Part shown: positions 49,932 to 58,900 of the stretch, in pieces
Layout of the letters: each line of letters begins with the position of its first letter
Position numbering within the stretch: the first letter of the stretch is position 1
NCBI GenBank assembly: GCA_040772505.1
Contig: JAXGYA010000001.1
Span: 934,368-998,367, forward strand
From: Mariniphaga sp040772505
Lineage (GTDB): Bacteria; Bacteroidota; Bacteroidia; Bacteroidales; Prolixibacteraceae
DNA length: 64,000 bases
Direction of reading: 5' to 3'
Notes under the pieces: generated by a model
Seen by the model: the letters and a program-made list of their open reading frames with translations, nothing else
Databases searched by the model: none
What the model was told of the DNA's origin: nothing
Translations under genes and position numbers: made by a program

Positions 49932-51422
49932 ATGGAAGAATCACAAAGATTAAGCCGCACATCTCACAGAATTCTCCTTTTAAATACTCTGGCTTTTACG
50001 TTATGCTTTGCCGCCTGGATGATAAATGGGGTATTAGTTACTTTTCTTGTAAACAATGGAATTTTCCACTGGAATTCTATTCAGATAGGCTGGTTGTTGG
50101 GAATTCCGGTTTTGGTAGGCTCCATCTTCCGCCTCCCTGTTGGCATGCTCACCGACCGATTTGGCGGCAGATGGGTAATGAGTATAATACTTGTTGCTTC
50201 AGCTATCCCCATGTTTTTACTTTCCGGTTCCGGCAGCTACATCTCCTTTTTGATATATAGTTTTGGCTTTGGAATTTCAGGCAGCAGTTTTGCTGCGGGT
50301 GTTGCCTACACTTCTCTGTGGTATCCAAAGGAAAAGCAGGGAACGGTATTGGGTATTTTTGGTGCCGGAAATATTGGAGCAGCACTCACAACGCTGTTTG
50401 CTCCGAGTCTTCTCAGGCATCTTACCCACAATGGCGCTCAGCTTGATGCATGGAGAATGCTGCCTAAATGGTATGCTTTGGTATTGCTCATTATGGCGGT
50501 GCTCTTTTTCATCGGAACCGTTAATAAAAAACCAGACGAAGTGAAATCTATGGTGCAGCGTCTTGCCCCTTTAAAAGCAAAAAGGGTGTGGCGTTTTGGC
50601 CTGTATTATTATTTTGTGTTTGGAAGTATGGTGGCATTAGCCCAGTGGCTGATACCATACTATGTGAATGTTTACTCACTTTCAATTGTCGCTGCCGGAT
50701 TTATGGCGTCGGCATTTAGCTTGCCTGCCGGATTAGTCCGGATAATCGGAGGTTGGCTCTCAGACAAATATGGCGCAAGGAAAGTATTGCTTCGGGTTTT
50801 TGGCTTAAGCATTGTGTTTTTGTTTTTTCTGTTCCTGCCAAGAATGGAAATCCAGGCTCCGGGGCAAGGTGTCATGTCAGCTAAGGATGGTGAAATAACG
50901 TTGGTTTCCGATAGCCTTATTATGGTTGATGAAGCAAGCCACATAATAAACAAAAAAATAGCCCGGGAGTCTGATTTCAGAATTCGTTTTGGTATTCATA
51001 ATGATGAGGAAGGTTTTTTAATTCTGCCGAATGTTACCGGATGGCAGGAACCCGTAGTGTCCGAAGGCGACAAAGTTGTGAAAGGACAGCTGCTTGCAAA
51101 GGGGATTACTCACATCTATTTTCAGGCCAACAGGTGGATACTTTTTGGATTTGTGTTTCTGATTGGAATATTGATGGGATTAGGCACGGCAGCAGTGTTT
51201 AAGCATATATCGGATTACTACCCGGGTGAAATGGGTACGGTTGGTGGCATCGTGGGTGTGATTGGCGGATTAGGTGGGTTTTTCAACCCAATCATTTTCG
51301 GATATTTACTGAGCCTTACCGGACTGTGGACATCCAGCTGGGTTTTTCTGTTTATTGTCGGTGGTGCCTGCCTTATCATTCAGCGCCTGACGATAGCCCG
51401 CATAAAAGAACAAAACCCGTAG
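49932..51422 (+). CDS. narK: NarK-type nitrate/nitrite MFS transporter with inserted periplasmic domain
   Basis: This 496-residue member of the nitrate/nitrite porter family has 12 helices. Motifs are GWLLGIPVLVGSIFRLPVGM, LTDRFGGRWV, GAGNIGAAL, GGWLSDKYGARK and GLGTAAVFKHISDYYPGEMG with VGVIGGLGGFFNP. It would import nitrate or exchange it for nitrite. Between TM9 and TM10, residues ~304-401 form an extra domain with the pattern VVSEGDKVVKGQLLAKG, resembling a barrel-sandwich (lipoyl-like) hybrid without the acceptor Lys; topology puts it in the periplasm. Usual NarK proteins have only a short loop here. It sits next to the nar genes, supporting a nitrate role. Confidence 0.9.
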   Translation: MEESQRLSRTSHRILLLNTLAFTLCFAAWMINGVLVTFLVNNGIFHWNSIQIGWLLGIPVLVGSIFRLPVGMLTDRFGGRWVMSIILVASAIPMFLLSGSGSYISFLIYSFGFGISGSSFAAGVAYTSLWYPKEKQGTVLGIFGAGNIGAALTTLFAPSLLRHLTHNGAQLDAWRMLPKWYALVLLIMAVLFFIGTVNKKPDEVKSMVQRLAPLKAKRVWRFGLYYYFVFGSMVALAQWLIPYYVNVYSLSIVAAGFMASAFSLPAGLVRIIGGWLSDKYGARKVLLRVFGLSIVFLFFLFLPRMEIQAPGQGVMSAKDGEITLVSDSLIMVDEASHIINKKIARESDFRIRFGIHNDEEGFLILPNVTGWQEPVVSEGDKVVKGQLLAKGITHIYFQANRWILFGFVFLIGILMGLGTAAVFKHISDYYPGEMGTVGGIVGVIGGLGGFFNPIIFGYLLSLTGLWTSSWVFLFIVGGACLIIQRLTIARIKEQNP

Positions 51423-51501
51423 AGACGAAAAATTGATTTTAAAACAGATATAAAAATAATATCCTTCTAAATTGAACAGCGTAGCTACACATAATCGCTC
51501 A

Positions 51502-52572
51502 ATGAAGAAATATCCTACAAGGGCAAAAGAACTTATCGGTGATTTGTCGCCCGGTTATTTCGCGATGGTGATGGCAACCGGAATTGTGTCAATAGCGTGC
51601 CATTTCATGACTTTTCAATTTATCGCATACGCATTGTTCTGGCTAAATCTCATAGCGTATATCATTCTGTGCTGTTGTACTTTTTTAAGAATTTTATGGT
51701 TTAGGGAAAAAATATACAATGACCTGTTGGATCATGTCAGGGGAATGGGGTTTTTTACCAGTATTGCAGCCACTTCAATAATTGCAGTACAATTTATCGT
51801 TTTGTTTGACAATTATCAACTAAGCCTTATTCTTTGGATAGCAGCCATTATTTTATGGATGGTTATCACTTATACCGTCTTTACGAACATTACCATTAAA
51901 CCCCAAAAGCCATCTTTGGCTGAAGGGATAAACGGTTCCTGGCTGCTGGCAGTGGTAGCCACTCAAAGTCTGGCAGTGCTAAGCGCCAGACTGTCAACAC
52001 ATTTTGCTGACTACAAGCTCATTCTGAATTTTTTTGCATTCTCTATGTGGCTGTGGGGAGGCATGATGTACATCTGGATGATATCACTTATTTTTTATCG
52101 CTACGCTTTTTTTAAATTTTCTCCGGGAGATCTGACGCCGCCCTACTGGATAAATATGGGAGCCATGGCAATTTCAGTTCTGGCAGGCTCGCTGTTGATA
52201 ATAAACACACCCGATGCACCTTTTCTTCATTCTACTCTGGCTTTTTTAAGAGGCTTTACTGTTTTTTACTGGGCTACCGGAACCTGGTGGATTCCCATGC
52301 TATTCATCCTGGCAATCTGGAGACATATTTATAAAAAGTTTCCGCTAAAATATGATCCGCTATATTGGGGGGCAGTGTTCCCCCTGGGAATGTACACTGC
52401 TTCTACTTTTGAAATGGCAAAAGCAATGGACCTTGATTTTTTGCTCTTCATACCGGAATATTTTATCTATATAGCGTTGATTGCATGGGGAGTCACTTTT
52501 TATGGATTTATTCGGAATTTCATCGTACAAATATCTAAAGACCCCGGCAATGAGCTCGCCGTGAGAAAATGA
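51502..52572 (+). CDS. TehA/SLAC1-family (TDT) anion channel-like protein
   Basis: The 356-residue protein (ATG 51502; a TTG at 51472 is the alternative) has ten hydrophobic helices and opens LSPGYFAMVMATGIVSIACH, the TDT-family start. Other visible pieces are FWLNLIAYIILCCCTFLRIL, SWLLAVVATQSLAVLSARLS, YWATGTWWIPMLFILAIWRH and YDPLYWGAVFPLGMYTAST. The family covers tellurite-resistance TehA, malate transporters and plant nitrate-permeable SLAC1. Between narK and the mob/nar genes a nitrite or nitrate channel role is attractive, but this is inference. It follows narK by 79 nt and probably shares its transcript. Confidence 0.82.
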   Translation: MKKYPTRAKELIGDLSPGYFAMVMATGIVSIACHFMTFQFIAYALFWLNLIAYIILCCCTFLRILWFREKIYNDLLDHVRGMGFFTSIAATSIIAVQFIVLFDNYQLSLILWIAAIILWMVITYTVFTNITIKPQKPSLAEGINGSWLLAVVATQSLAVLSARLSTHFADYKLILNFFAFSMWLWGGMMYIWMISLIFYRYAFFKFSPGDLTPPYWINMGAMAISVLAGSLLIINTPDAPFLHSTLAFLRGFTVFYWATGTWWIPMLFILAIWRHIYKKFPLKYDPLYWGAVFPLGMYTASTFEMAKAMDLDFLLFIPEYFIYIALIAWGVTFYGFIRNFIVQISKDPGNELAVRK

Positions 52573-52588
52573 AGGAATTAAGAATACC

Positions 52589-53770
52589 TTAAGGCAGTCT
52601 GTCCATTAGATGCTGATGCCAGCTGTCCACATATTGCAGACTCAAAGCAATGGAGCGGATTGGATTTCGGATGAATTGACCGGGGGTTGCCATGCCGTCA
52701 ACAATTGCCGGCAAAATGCTGAAAGCGTTGTTTATTGCCATATAAAGCTGCTTAAATCCTGTTTTATAAAATAGTTTTTGCAGCACCGGGGCACGCAGTT
52801 CGGTGCTCAGCCCGGAAAACCCCAGTACCACAACCAGTGCCCGCAGCACCATGGAGAATCCCTGTGAAAGTGCTTCAAGTTTGCCTGCCATGCCTGATGC
52901 TGATGTTTTGCCAAAAAACAGTGCAAGCAAAAGAATGACAAGCAGCTGCATCCAAAACATCCATTTTTTTAATCTGCGCACGGCAATACGGTACCTCCAG
53001 GCAATTAAGGCAAAGTAGGGAAGTACAATAAGCAAAGAGTACCCGGGGCTTAGGTTTGCAAGACCAAAAAGCAGGAGCGGAATCAGAATAATGTGCATGA
53101 CGAGCAGGGCAGGAGAGTAGTTTCCACGAGTATCGCCCGTTTCCCATTTTCCATGGCTTAGTGCTTCTGTAAAATCGGGCAAACCACTGTTTTGTTCATT
53201 AAGTGCCCGGCTTCCAATTAAATATCCGGCAAAGGCTGCCAACATTCCCAAAACAGCATAAATCAGGAAAAGAGAGAGCACAACATGAAAAGTATTGGCA
53301 TTGGGCAATCCCATTTTAAAAACGGCAAACCGGAACATCTCTTCATAAATTTGAAAAATATCCAACCCGTAGAGCACAAACAGATGTGTTATTTTGTGCA
53401 CCAATGCACCTAACATAGTCAAAGCACCGGCAATGGCATAGCCTAACAGGTTCCTCCCCAGCAGGCGCACAGAAAACTCCAGCACCAGCCCTTCCATCGT
53501 TATGGCAATCATGGGACCGAGGATTACTGCACTGGGAGATATGGATTTCATCAGCGCTGTTATGATTCCTGCCCGCCAGATGATGCCGGGATGTTTCCAG
53601 ATTTGATAAAATCCAATGACTAAGGTGATGGATATCAACGTAAGAAAAGTTCCCGAAAATGGAATTTTCAGGTTGTGTAAGAAACTTCCGGCAACAATTT
53701 CAATTCCGGCCCACAAGCCCGACAGTACGGAAGCTTTTGTCCATTTAAGGTTTTTTAAATCTGTAGCCAT
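52589..53770 (-). CDS. Polytopic membrane protein resembling fused ECF transporter S and T components
   Basis: This 393-residue protein is not a family I can name. Residues ~10-190 form six hydrophobic helices like an ECF substrate-binding (S) component (VLSGLWAGIEIVAGSFLHNL, ALMKSISPSAVILGPMIAIT, GYAIAGALTMLGALVHKITH). Residues ~218-393 resemble EcfT: helices, a basic region AWRYRIAVRRLKKW, then a cytoplasmic coupling-helix-like stretch GLSTELRAPVLQKLFYKTGF and NAFSILPAIVDGM. No ABC ATPase is adjacent, but a P-loop NTPase is encoded in the same operon. Its start overlaps the end of mobA by 16 nt. A role in molybdate or cofactor-precursor uptake is a guess from context. Confidence 0.6.
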   Translation of the reverse strand: MATDLKNLKWTKASVLSGLWAGIEIVAGSFLHNLKIPFSGTFLTLISITLVIGFYQIWKHPGIIWRAGIITALMKSISPSAVILGPMIAITMEGLVLEFSVRLLGRNLLGYAIAGALTMLGALVHKITHLFVLYGLDIFQIYEEMFRFAVFKMGLPNANTFHVVLSLFLIYAVLGMLAAFAGYLIGSRALNEQNSGLPDFTEALSHGKWETGDTRGNYSPALLVMHIILIPLLLFGLANLSPGYSLLIVLPYFALIAWRYRIAVRRLKKWMFWMQLLVILLLALFFGKTSASGMAGKLEALSQGFSMVLRALVVVLGFSGLSTELRAPVLQKLFYKTGFKQLYMAINNAFSILPAIVDGMATPGQFIRNPIRSIALSLQYVDSWHQHLMDRLP

Positions 53771-54354
53771 AGCTTTTCACTTTCACAAAGTTCATTAGGA
53801 GTGTTTATATTGTAAAAAGTATTGGGAAGGTAAAGTTGCCTGAATTTTTCGATGGATATCAATCTGTAATTTGTTTTTGAGATAATTTTTTTCAGCATCA
53901 GTTTTTTTTGGATTACCGCTTTTTCCAGTTGTGGCATTATGCTTTTACTGTAAACGGCACACAAGGTTTGCCACTGACCCTTTTCATCCACTGGTAGAAT
54001 AACATCCGCAGGATTTCCGACAGCCTCATCAACCAGAAATTTTAACAACCCGGAGGAAACAAAGGGCATATCACATGAAACAACCAGGTTCAGGTTGGTT
54101 TCTGAGAAAGAAAGAGCGGAGAAGATGCCTCCCGCCGGACCGTAGCCGGAATATATATCTTCAACCACCGGCAGATTTTTGTAATGAATTGATTCTGAAC
54201 CGGCGCTTAATAAAATATTGGGAGTAATTTTCTCTAACGTATTCAGAGCATAGCTGATTAGCGGTTTCCCGTTTAACCGGACAAAGGCTTTGTTAGCCCC
54301 CATGCGCTTACTTTGTCCGCCTGCTAATATAACACCAGTTATTCCGGAATTCAT
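53755..54354 (-). CDS. mobA: Molybdenum cofactor guanylyltransferase MobA
   Basis: MobA joins GMP to molybdopterin to make the MGD cofactor required by NarG. The 199-residue protein has the nucleotide motif GVILAGGQSKRMGANKAFVR, the Lys-containing GKPLISYALN, VVEDIYSGYGPAGGIFSALS and the metal-binding Asp in LVVSCDMPFVS. It lies between the ECF-like membrane protein (16-nt overlap) and an NTPase gene (4-nt gap), and is divergent from the nar operon, which supplies the enzyme that needs the cofactor. Length and motifs are normal. Other cofactor genes (moa, moe) are not in the window. Confidence 0.93.
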   Translation of the reverse strand: MNSGITGVILAGGQSKRMGANKAFVRLNGKPLISYALNTLEKITPNILLSAGSESIHYKNLPVVEDIYSGYGPAGGIFSALSFSETNLNLVVSCDMPFVSSGLLKFLVDEAVGNPADVILPVDEKGQWQTLCAVYSKSIMPQLEKAVIQKKLMLKKIISKTNYRLISIEKFRQLYLPNTFYNINTPNELCESEKLWLQI

Positions 54355-54358
54355 TACT

Positions 54359-54910
54359 TTAAACTTTCTGTTTCAGTGACTTTTTGTGATGTTCTAACAC
54401 CTGAATAATTCGTTTTGATGCATTATTCGGGTTCGCAAAATCGTCAGAATGAAATATTATTTCCGGCTGAATCTTCCAATGCTCAATGATCTGCGGCAGG
54501 TTCTTTGTTTTTGTTGTGAAAATTATGGTGTCCGACAGATTTAATACATTTGAAAATAGTTGGTGCCACACCATTCCATGCAGTTCAAAGTAGCCGATTT
54601 CATCAAGAACAAATATAGTATTGCCGGGATTTTCTTTTTGGTTGAGCCAATCGGTTCCTACCGGAATCGCCGACTCATTGATTTGAAAATGGATGGGTCT
54701 TTTGTCGGGCTGGCTGACTCTTGTCATCAGTAAAATTTTTTCATGCGTTCGAATATTTATAATGTGGTAACTGTCTGTTATTTCGTCGTTTTGAGCATAA
54801 AACCCCCTTAACTCATATTCACTTTCTGATAGTATTGAAATCAGTTTTTGCAAAAAAAATGTTTTTCCTGTTTTTTTTTCACCCGATATAATAAAAACTG
54901 ATTTCGCCAT
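54359..54910 (-). CDS. THEP1-like P-loop NTPase
   Basis: This 183-residue protein has a Walker A motif, SGEKKTGKTFFLQKL (residues 9-23), and a Walker B motif, TIFVLDEIGYFELHG (98-112). The DEIG-x-x-EL pattern is that of the THEP1/NTPase_1 family, also near DUF2478. Such enzymes hydrolyse NTPs in vitro; their cell role is unclear. It is the first gene of the leftward operon with mobA and the ECF-like protein. It is not an ABC ATPase (no LSGGQ signature). Possibilities are a nucleotide or GTP-dependent step in cofactor handling, or energising the membrane protein. Confidence 0.8.
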   Translation of the reverse strand: MAKSVFIISGEKKTGKTFFLQKLISILSESEYELRGFYAQNDEITDSYHIINIRTHEKILLMTRVSQPDKRPIHFQINESAIPVGTDWLNQKENPGNTIFVLDEIGYFELHGMVWHQLFSNVLNLSDTIIFTTKTKNLPQIIEHWKIQPEIIFHSDDFANPNNASKRIIQVLEHHKKSLKQKV

Positions 54911-54924
54911 ATCTTTTAAAGGTA

Positions 54925-54938
54925 TTGATGATGAGCAA
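54925..54938. promoter_or_regulatory. FNR/CRP-like site in the mob-nar divergent region
   Basis: TTGATgatgAGCAA matches the FNR consensus TTGAT-N4-ATCAA at 9 of 10 positions. It is centred about 104 bp before the predicted cytochrome-nar start and overlaps the leftward -7 box (54943-54936). It may repress the NTPase-mobA operon and activate nar, or one of these only. Confidence 0.4.
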
Positions 54939-54943
54939 ATATA
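54936..54943 (-). promoter_or_regulatory. Promoter -7 box for the NTPase-mobA-membrane protein operon
   Basis: On the minus strand TATATTTG (54943-54936) matches TAnnTTTG and lies 25 nt before ATG 54910. No exact -33 TTTG is present; a T-run occupies 54960-54956, closer than usual. Confidence 0.45.
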
Positions 54944-55000
54944 GTGATTATTGCTAAAAATTCTGTATTAACGATAAAAAGATAAATAAATTGTTATTTG

Positions 55001-55031
55001 TTTGTTTTTTGTGATAAAGAAATTATATTTG
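55001..55031 (+). promoter_or_regulatory. Bacteroidota-type promoter for the cytochrome-narGHJI operon
   Basis: TTTG (55001-55004), a 19-nt spacer and TATATTTG (55024-55031) make a full match to the phylum's -33/-7 consensus. Transcription would start near 55036, about 25 nt before ATG 55061. This supports the downstream ATG over the one at 54998, which would precede the transcript start. Confidence 0.65.
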
Positions 55032-55060
55032 CTGGCACCAAAACATCAAACAAGTTTGTT

Positions 55061-55888
55061 ATGCACAGACTAATTTTTCTAATCACACTTTTCTGGTTTC
55101 TGTTCCCAAGCATTTCAATTAATGCTCAATCAAGTGGGGAAGGTTTGTATAAAGCTGATTGCTCTGCGTGTCACACCATCAACGGCGGAAGATTAATTGG
55201 TCCTGACCTTGCCGGCATTAATGAATTGAGGGAACAATCCTGGTTAATTTCTTTCATCCGCTCGTCTCAAAAAATGATCAAATCCGGAGATTCGCTCGCT
55301 GTGGCAATTTATAATGAATACAGCAAATTACCCATGCCGGATCATAATTGGAGCGATGAGCAAATTATCAGTGTTCTGAATTATATCCGCGAAACAGAAG
55401 ATCCACTTCTCACTCAGGCTGCTGCAGAAAAGCAGGTTCTGGATTCTGCTCTCCAGCAGGTATATATCTCTTATTCAGACCCGAAATTTCTAAGAGGGAA
55501 GGCATTGTTTTACGGCTATGAGAAATTTACCAACGGAGCAACTACCTGCATCGCCTGTCATTATACCAATGACGGATCTATCATAGGCGGCGGAAAGCTG
55601 GCTATGGATTTAACTGCTTCCTACGGAAGGTTGGGAGCGGCAGGGATTCAGGCTATACTGACCAATTCGCCCTTTCCCGCAATGAATGTCTCACTGAGGA
55701 ATAATAAACTGACAGATGATGAAAAAGAGGCTTTAACGGTTATGCTTCAATTTGTGAACGATCATCAGGCCAACAAACCGGAGACCTCAAGAGATGAACT
55801 GATCTTTTTATTATTGAGCATGGTGCTCGTCATCTTTTTATTGTCACATCTATACGTAGTTTATGATCACAGGAAGCTGCCCTCTTAA
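55061..55888 (+). CDS. Membrane-anchored diheme cytochrome c of the nar operon
   Basis: The 275-residue protein (ATG 55061, chosen from the promoter position and signal peptide) has a signal ending SISINAQ, two heme c sites CSACH and CIACH, candidate axial Met in KLPMPDHNW and FPAMNVS, and a C-terminal membrane helix (LIFLLLSMVLVIFLLSHLYV). It is periplasmic-facing. It is the first gene of the operon, 39 nt before narG. It could pass electrons between a quinol-oxidising complex and another acceptor, or help NarI; in other phyla nar operons sometimes carry such a cytochrome. Cytochrome maturation genes must be elsewhere. Confidence 0.9.
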   Translation: MHRLIFLITLFWFLFPSISINAQSSGEGLYKADCSACHTINGGRLIGPDLAGINELREQSWLISFIRSSQKMIKSGDSLAVAIYNEYSKLPMPDHNWSDEQIISVLNYIRETEDPLLTQAAAEKQVLDSALQQVYISYSDPKFLRGKALFYGYEKFTNGATTCIACHYTNDGSIIGGGKLAMDLTASYGRLGAAGIQAILTNSPFPAMNVSLRNNKLTDDEKEALTVMLQFVNDHQANKPETSRDELIFLLLSMVLVIFLLSHLYVVYDHRKLPS

Positions 55889-55927
55889 AAATAAATTTAA
55901 TAGTTCAAAAATAAAAAACTTAAATCG

Positions 55928-58900
55928 ATGAGTTGGATTAAAGATATGATTTCCCCAAGAACCCGTAATTGGGAAGAGTTTTACCGCAATCGCTGGCAAT
56001 ACGATAAAGTGGTCAGAAGTACGCACGGAGTGAATTGTACAGGAGGTTGCAGCTGGAACATTCATGTAAAAGACGGGATTGTTGTTTCGGAATATCAGGC
56101 TTTGGATTATCCGCTGCTGGAGAGTAGCTTGCCACATTATGAACCGCGGGGCTGCCAGCGGGGTATCTCTTTTTCGTGGTATTTATACAGCCCGGTGCGG
56201 GTCAAATATCCTATGATTCGCGGCGCACTGATTGACCTGTTCAGAGTCGAAAAGGAAAAAACCGGCGACGCTCTGTTGGCATGGCAGAATATTCAGCAAG
56301 ACCCGGTCAAACGCAAACGTTATCAAAAGGCACGTGGTAAAGGAGGATTCCGTAGGATAAGCTGGGATGAAGCTCTGGAGATTATTGGCGCTGCCAATAT
56401 CTATACTGCCAAAAAGTATGGTCCCGACCGTGTGGTTGGTTTTTCGCCAATTCCAGCAATGTCGATGATGAGCTTTGCTGCCGGTTTCCGGTTTCTGCAG
56501 CTATTTGGCGGTGTGAGCCTGAGCTTTTACGACTGGTATTGCGATTTGCCCAATGCGTTTCCCGAAATCTGGGGCGAACAAACTGATGTGGGCGAAAGCG
56601 CCGACTGGTACAACTCAAAATTTGTAGCTGTTATGGGCGCCAACCTGGGAATGACCCGGACACCGGATGTTCCTTTTTTCGCTCAATCGCGGCATAACGG
56701 AACCAAAACTGTGGTATTCTCACCGGATTTCAGCATGGTGTCAAAGTATGCCGACCAGTGGATTCCTCTTCATGCCGGGCAGGATGGCGCATTCTGGATG
56801 GCAGTTACCCATGTGATACTGAAAGAGGCTCACGCAGAACAACAGATTCCCTATTTTATTGAATACACAAAAAAATATAGCGACGGGCCGTTTCTGGTAG
56901 AACTCAACAAGGAAGATGATGGTTATGTCCCGGGAAGGCTGCTGCGTGCAAACCTTCTGGAAAAGTACAAAGACATTGAGAACGGAGATTGGAAATTTCT
57001 GAATATAGACGAAAGCAGTGATGAATTTGTGTGCCCCCGGGGCAGCTCGGGCCACCGCTGGCAGCAAGAGAAGGGGAGCTGGAACCTGCAATATAAAGAT
57101 GGTGAAACCGGCGAAAAGTATAGCCCGATGCTCACTCTGCTGAATAAAAATGATGAAATACTACAGGTAAATTTCACCCGCTTTGATAAAATGCAAACTG
57201 TTAAGCGGGGAGTGCCGGTGCGATATCTGAAAACTGGGAGCGGCAAAATAGCCTACACCACGGTTTACGATCTGATGATGTCACAGCATGGGGTTGACCG
57301 CGGACTGGATGGTGATTTTCCCAAAGGATACGAAGATGCCGGCTCGGTTTATACTCCTGCATGGCAGGAAATTTATACCGGCATCGGTGCTGATACGGTC
57401 GTCCGGTTTGCACGCGAATGGTACAACACCGCCAGAGCTACCAAAGGAAAGTGCATGATAATTATAGGTGCCGGCGTAAACCATTGGTATCACAGTAACC
57501 TGATTTACCGTGCAGCCACAATGTCGTTGATGCTTACAGGCTGCATCGGCGTTAACGGAGGAGGACTTAACCACTATGTAGGACAGGAAAAGTTAGCGCC
57601 ACAGGACTCATGGGCGCCAATCATGTCGGGGAAGGACTGGAAAATTCAGCCACGGTTTCAGCAGTCTCCCATCTGGCATTACATCCACTCAAGCCAGTGG
57701 CGATACGATGGCAATCAGGCAGATTACAATGCAGTGCCAAAAAATGATTTCTCTTCGCAGCATTCAGCCGATTTAATAGCCAAATCGGTACGCAATGGTT
57801 GGATGCCCTTCTATCCGCAATACAATAAAAACACGTTTGATATTGCCAAAGAGGCTAAGAAAGCAGGCGCCGGCAATAAAAAAGAAGTTCAGGATTATAT
57901 TATTGACCAGCTCAAAACCGGAAAGCTAAAATATTCGGTAACCCAGCCCGATGAGGAGGAAAATTTTCCCCGGGTCTGGTTTATCTGGCGGGGTAATGCA
58001 CTGCTGGCAAGCGCAAAAGGGCATGAATACTTTCTTAAGCACTATTTAGGCACTCATCACAACGAAATTGCCGATGAGGTTGCAAATCAATTTGTGAAGG
58101 AGGTTGAATGGAAAGAGAATGCTCCTGAAGGAAAAATGGACTTGGTGGTAGATTTGAATTTCAGGATGGATACTTCTGCGCTCTATTCCGACATTGTCCT
58201 CCCGGCAGCTTCATGGTATGAAAAGGCTGACCTGAACACCACCGATATGCACTCCTTCATTCATCCCTTGTCGGCAGCTATCCCGCCGGTTTGGGAATCC
58301 AAAACCGACTGGGAAATATTTCGTGAGATAGCTCGTGTAACCAGTGAAACAGCCAAAATACACCTGCCTGAGCCACAGCCTGACATCGTAAACCTTCCCA
58401 TAGCACATGACACCCGTGGCGAAATTGCCCAAACTGAGATAAAGGACTGGTTTACCGGTGAATGTGAACCTGTTCCCGGCAAAACCATGCACAATATTGA
58501 GATTATTGAGAGGGATTATACCCAGTTGTATAACCGGTTTATCAGTCTGGGCGACAATATGATGGATGCTGTTGGAGCACATGGTATTTCTTTCCCTGTA
58601 GATGACTATTATGAGCAATTACTACGAAGTGAAAAACCGGTAAACACCTTTGGCGGCAAGAGCTATCCTTCAATTAAAGAGGATGTCAATGCCATTGATG
58701 CCGTGCTTCTTCTCTCTTCTCTGACAAACGGAAGGCTTAGTGAACGTGCATACCTTTCAGCGGAAAAAAACACCGGGCTTGATTTGAGCAAACTTCGAAC
58801 CATTAACAACGATGCTTCCTGCACTTATAAAGATTTGCAGGCACAACCGCGCCGCTTGCTCAATTCTCCCATCTGGTCGGGATTGAACGAAAACGGAAGG

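Noticed and set aside
54359..54910. NTPase as the ABC ATPase of an ECF transporter
   Set aside because: Walker A and B are present, but the ABC signature and Q/H loops are missing and the Walker B context fits THEP1.
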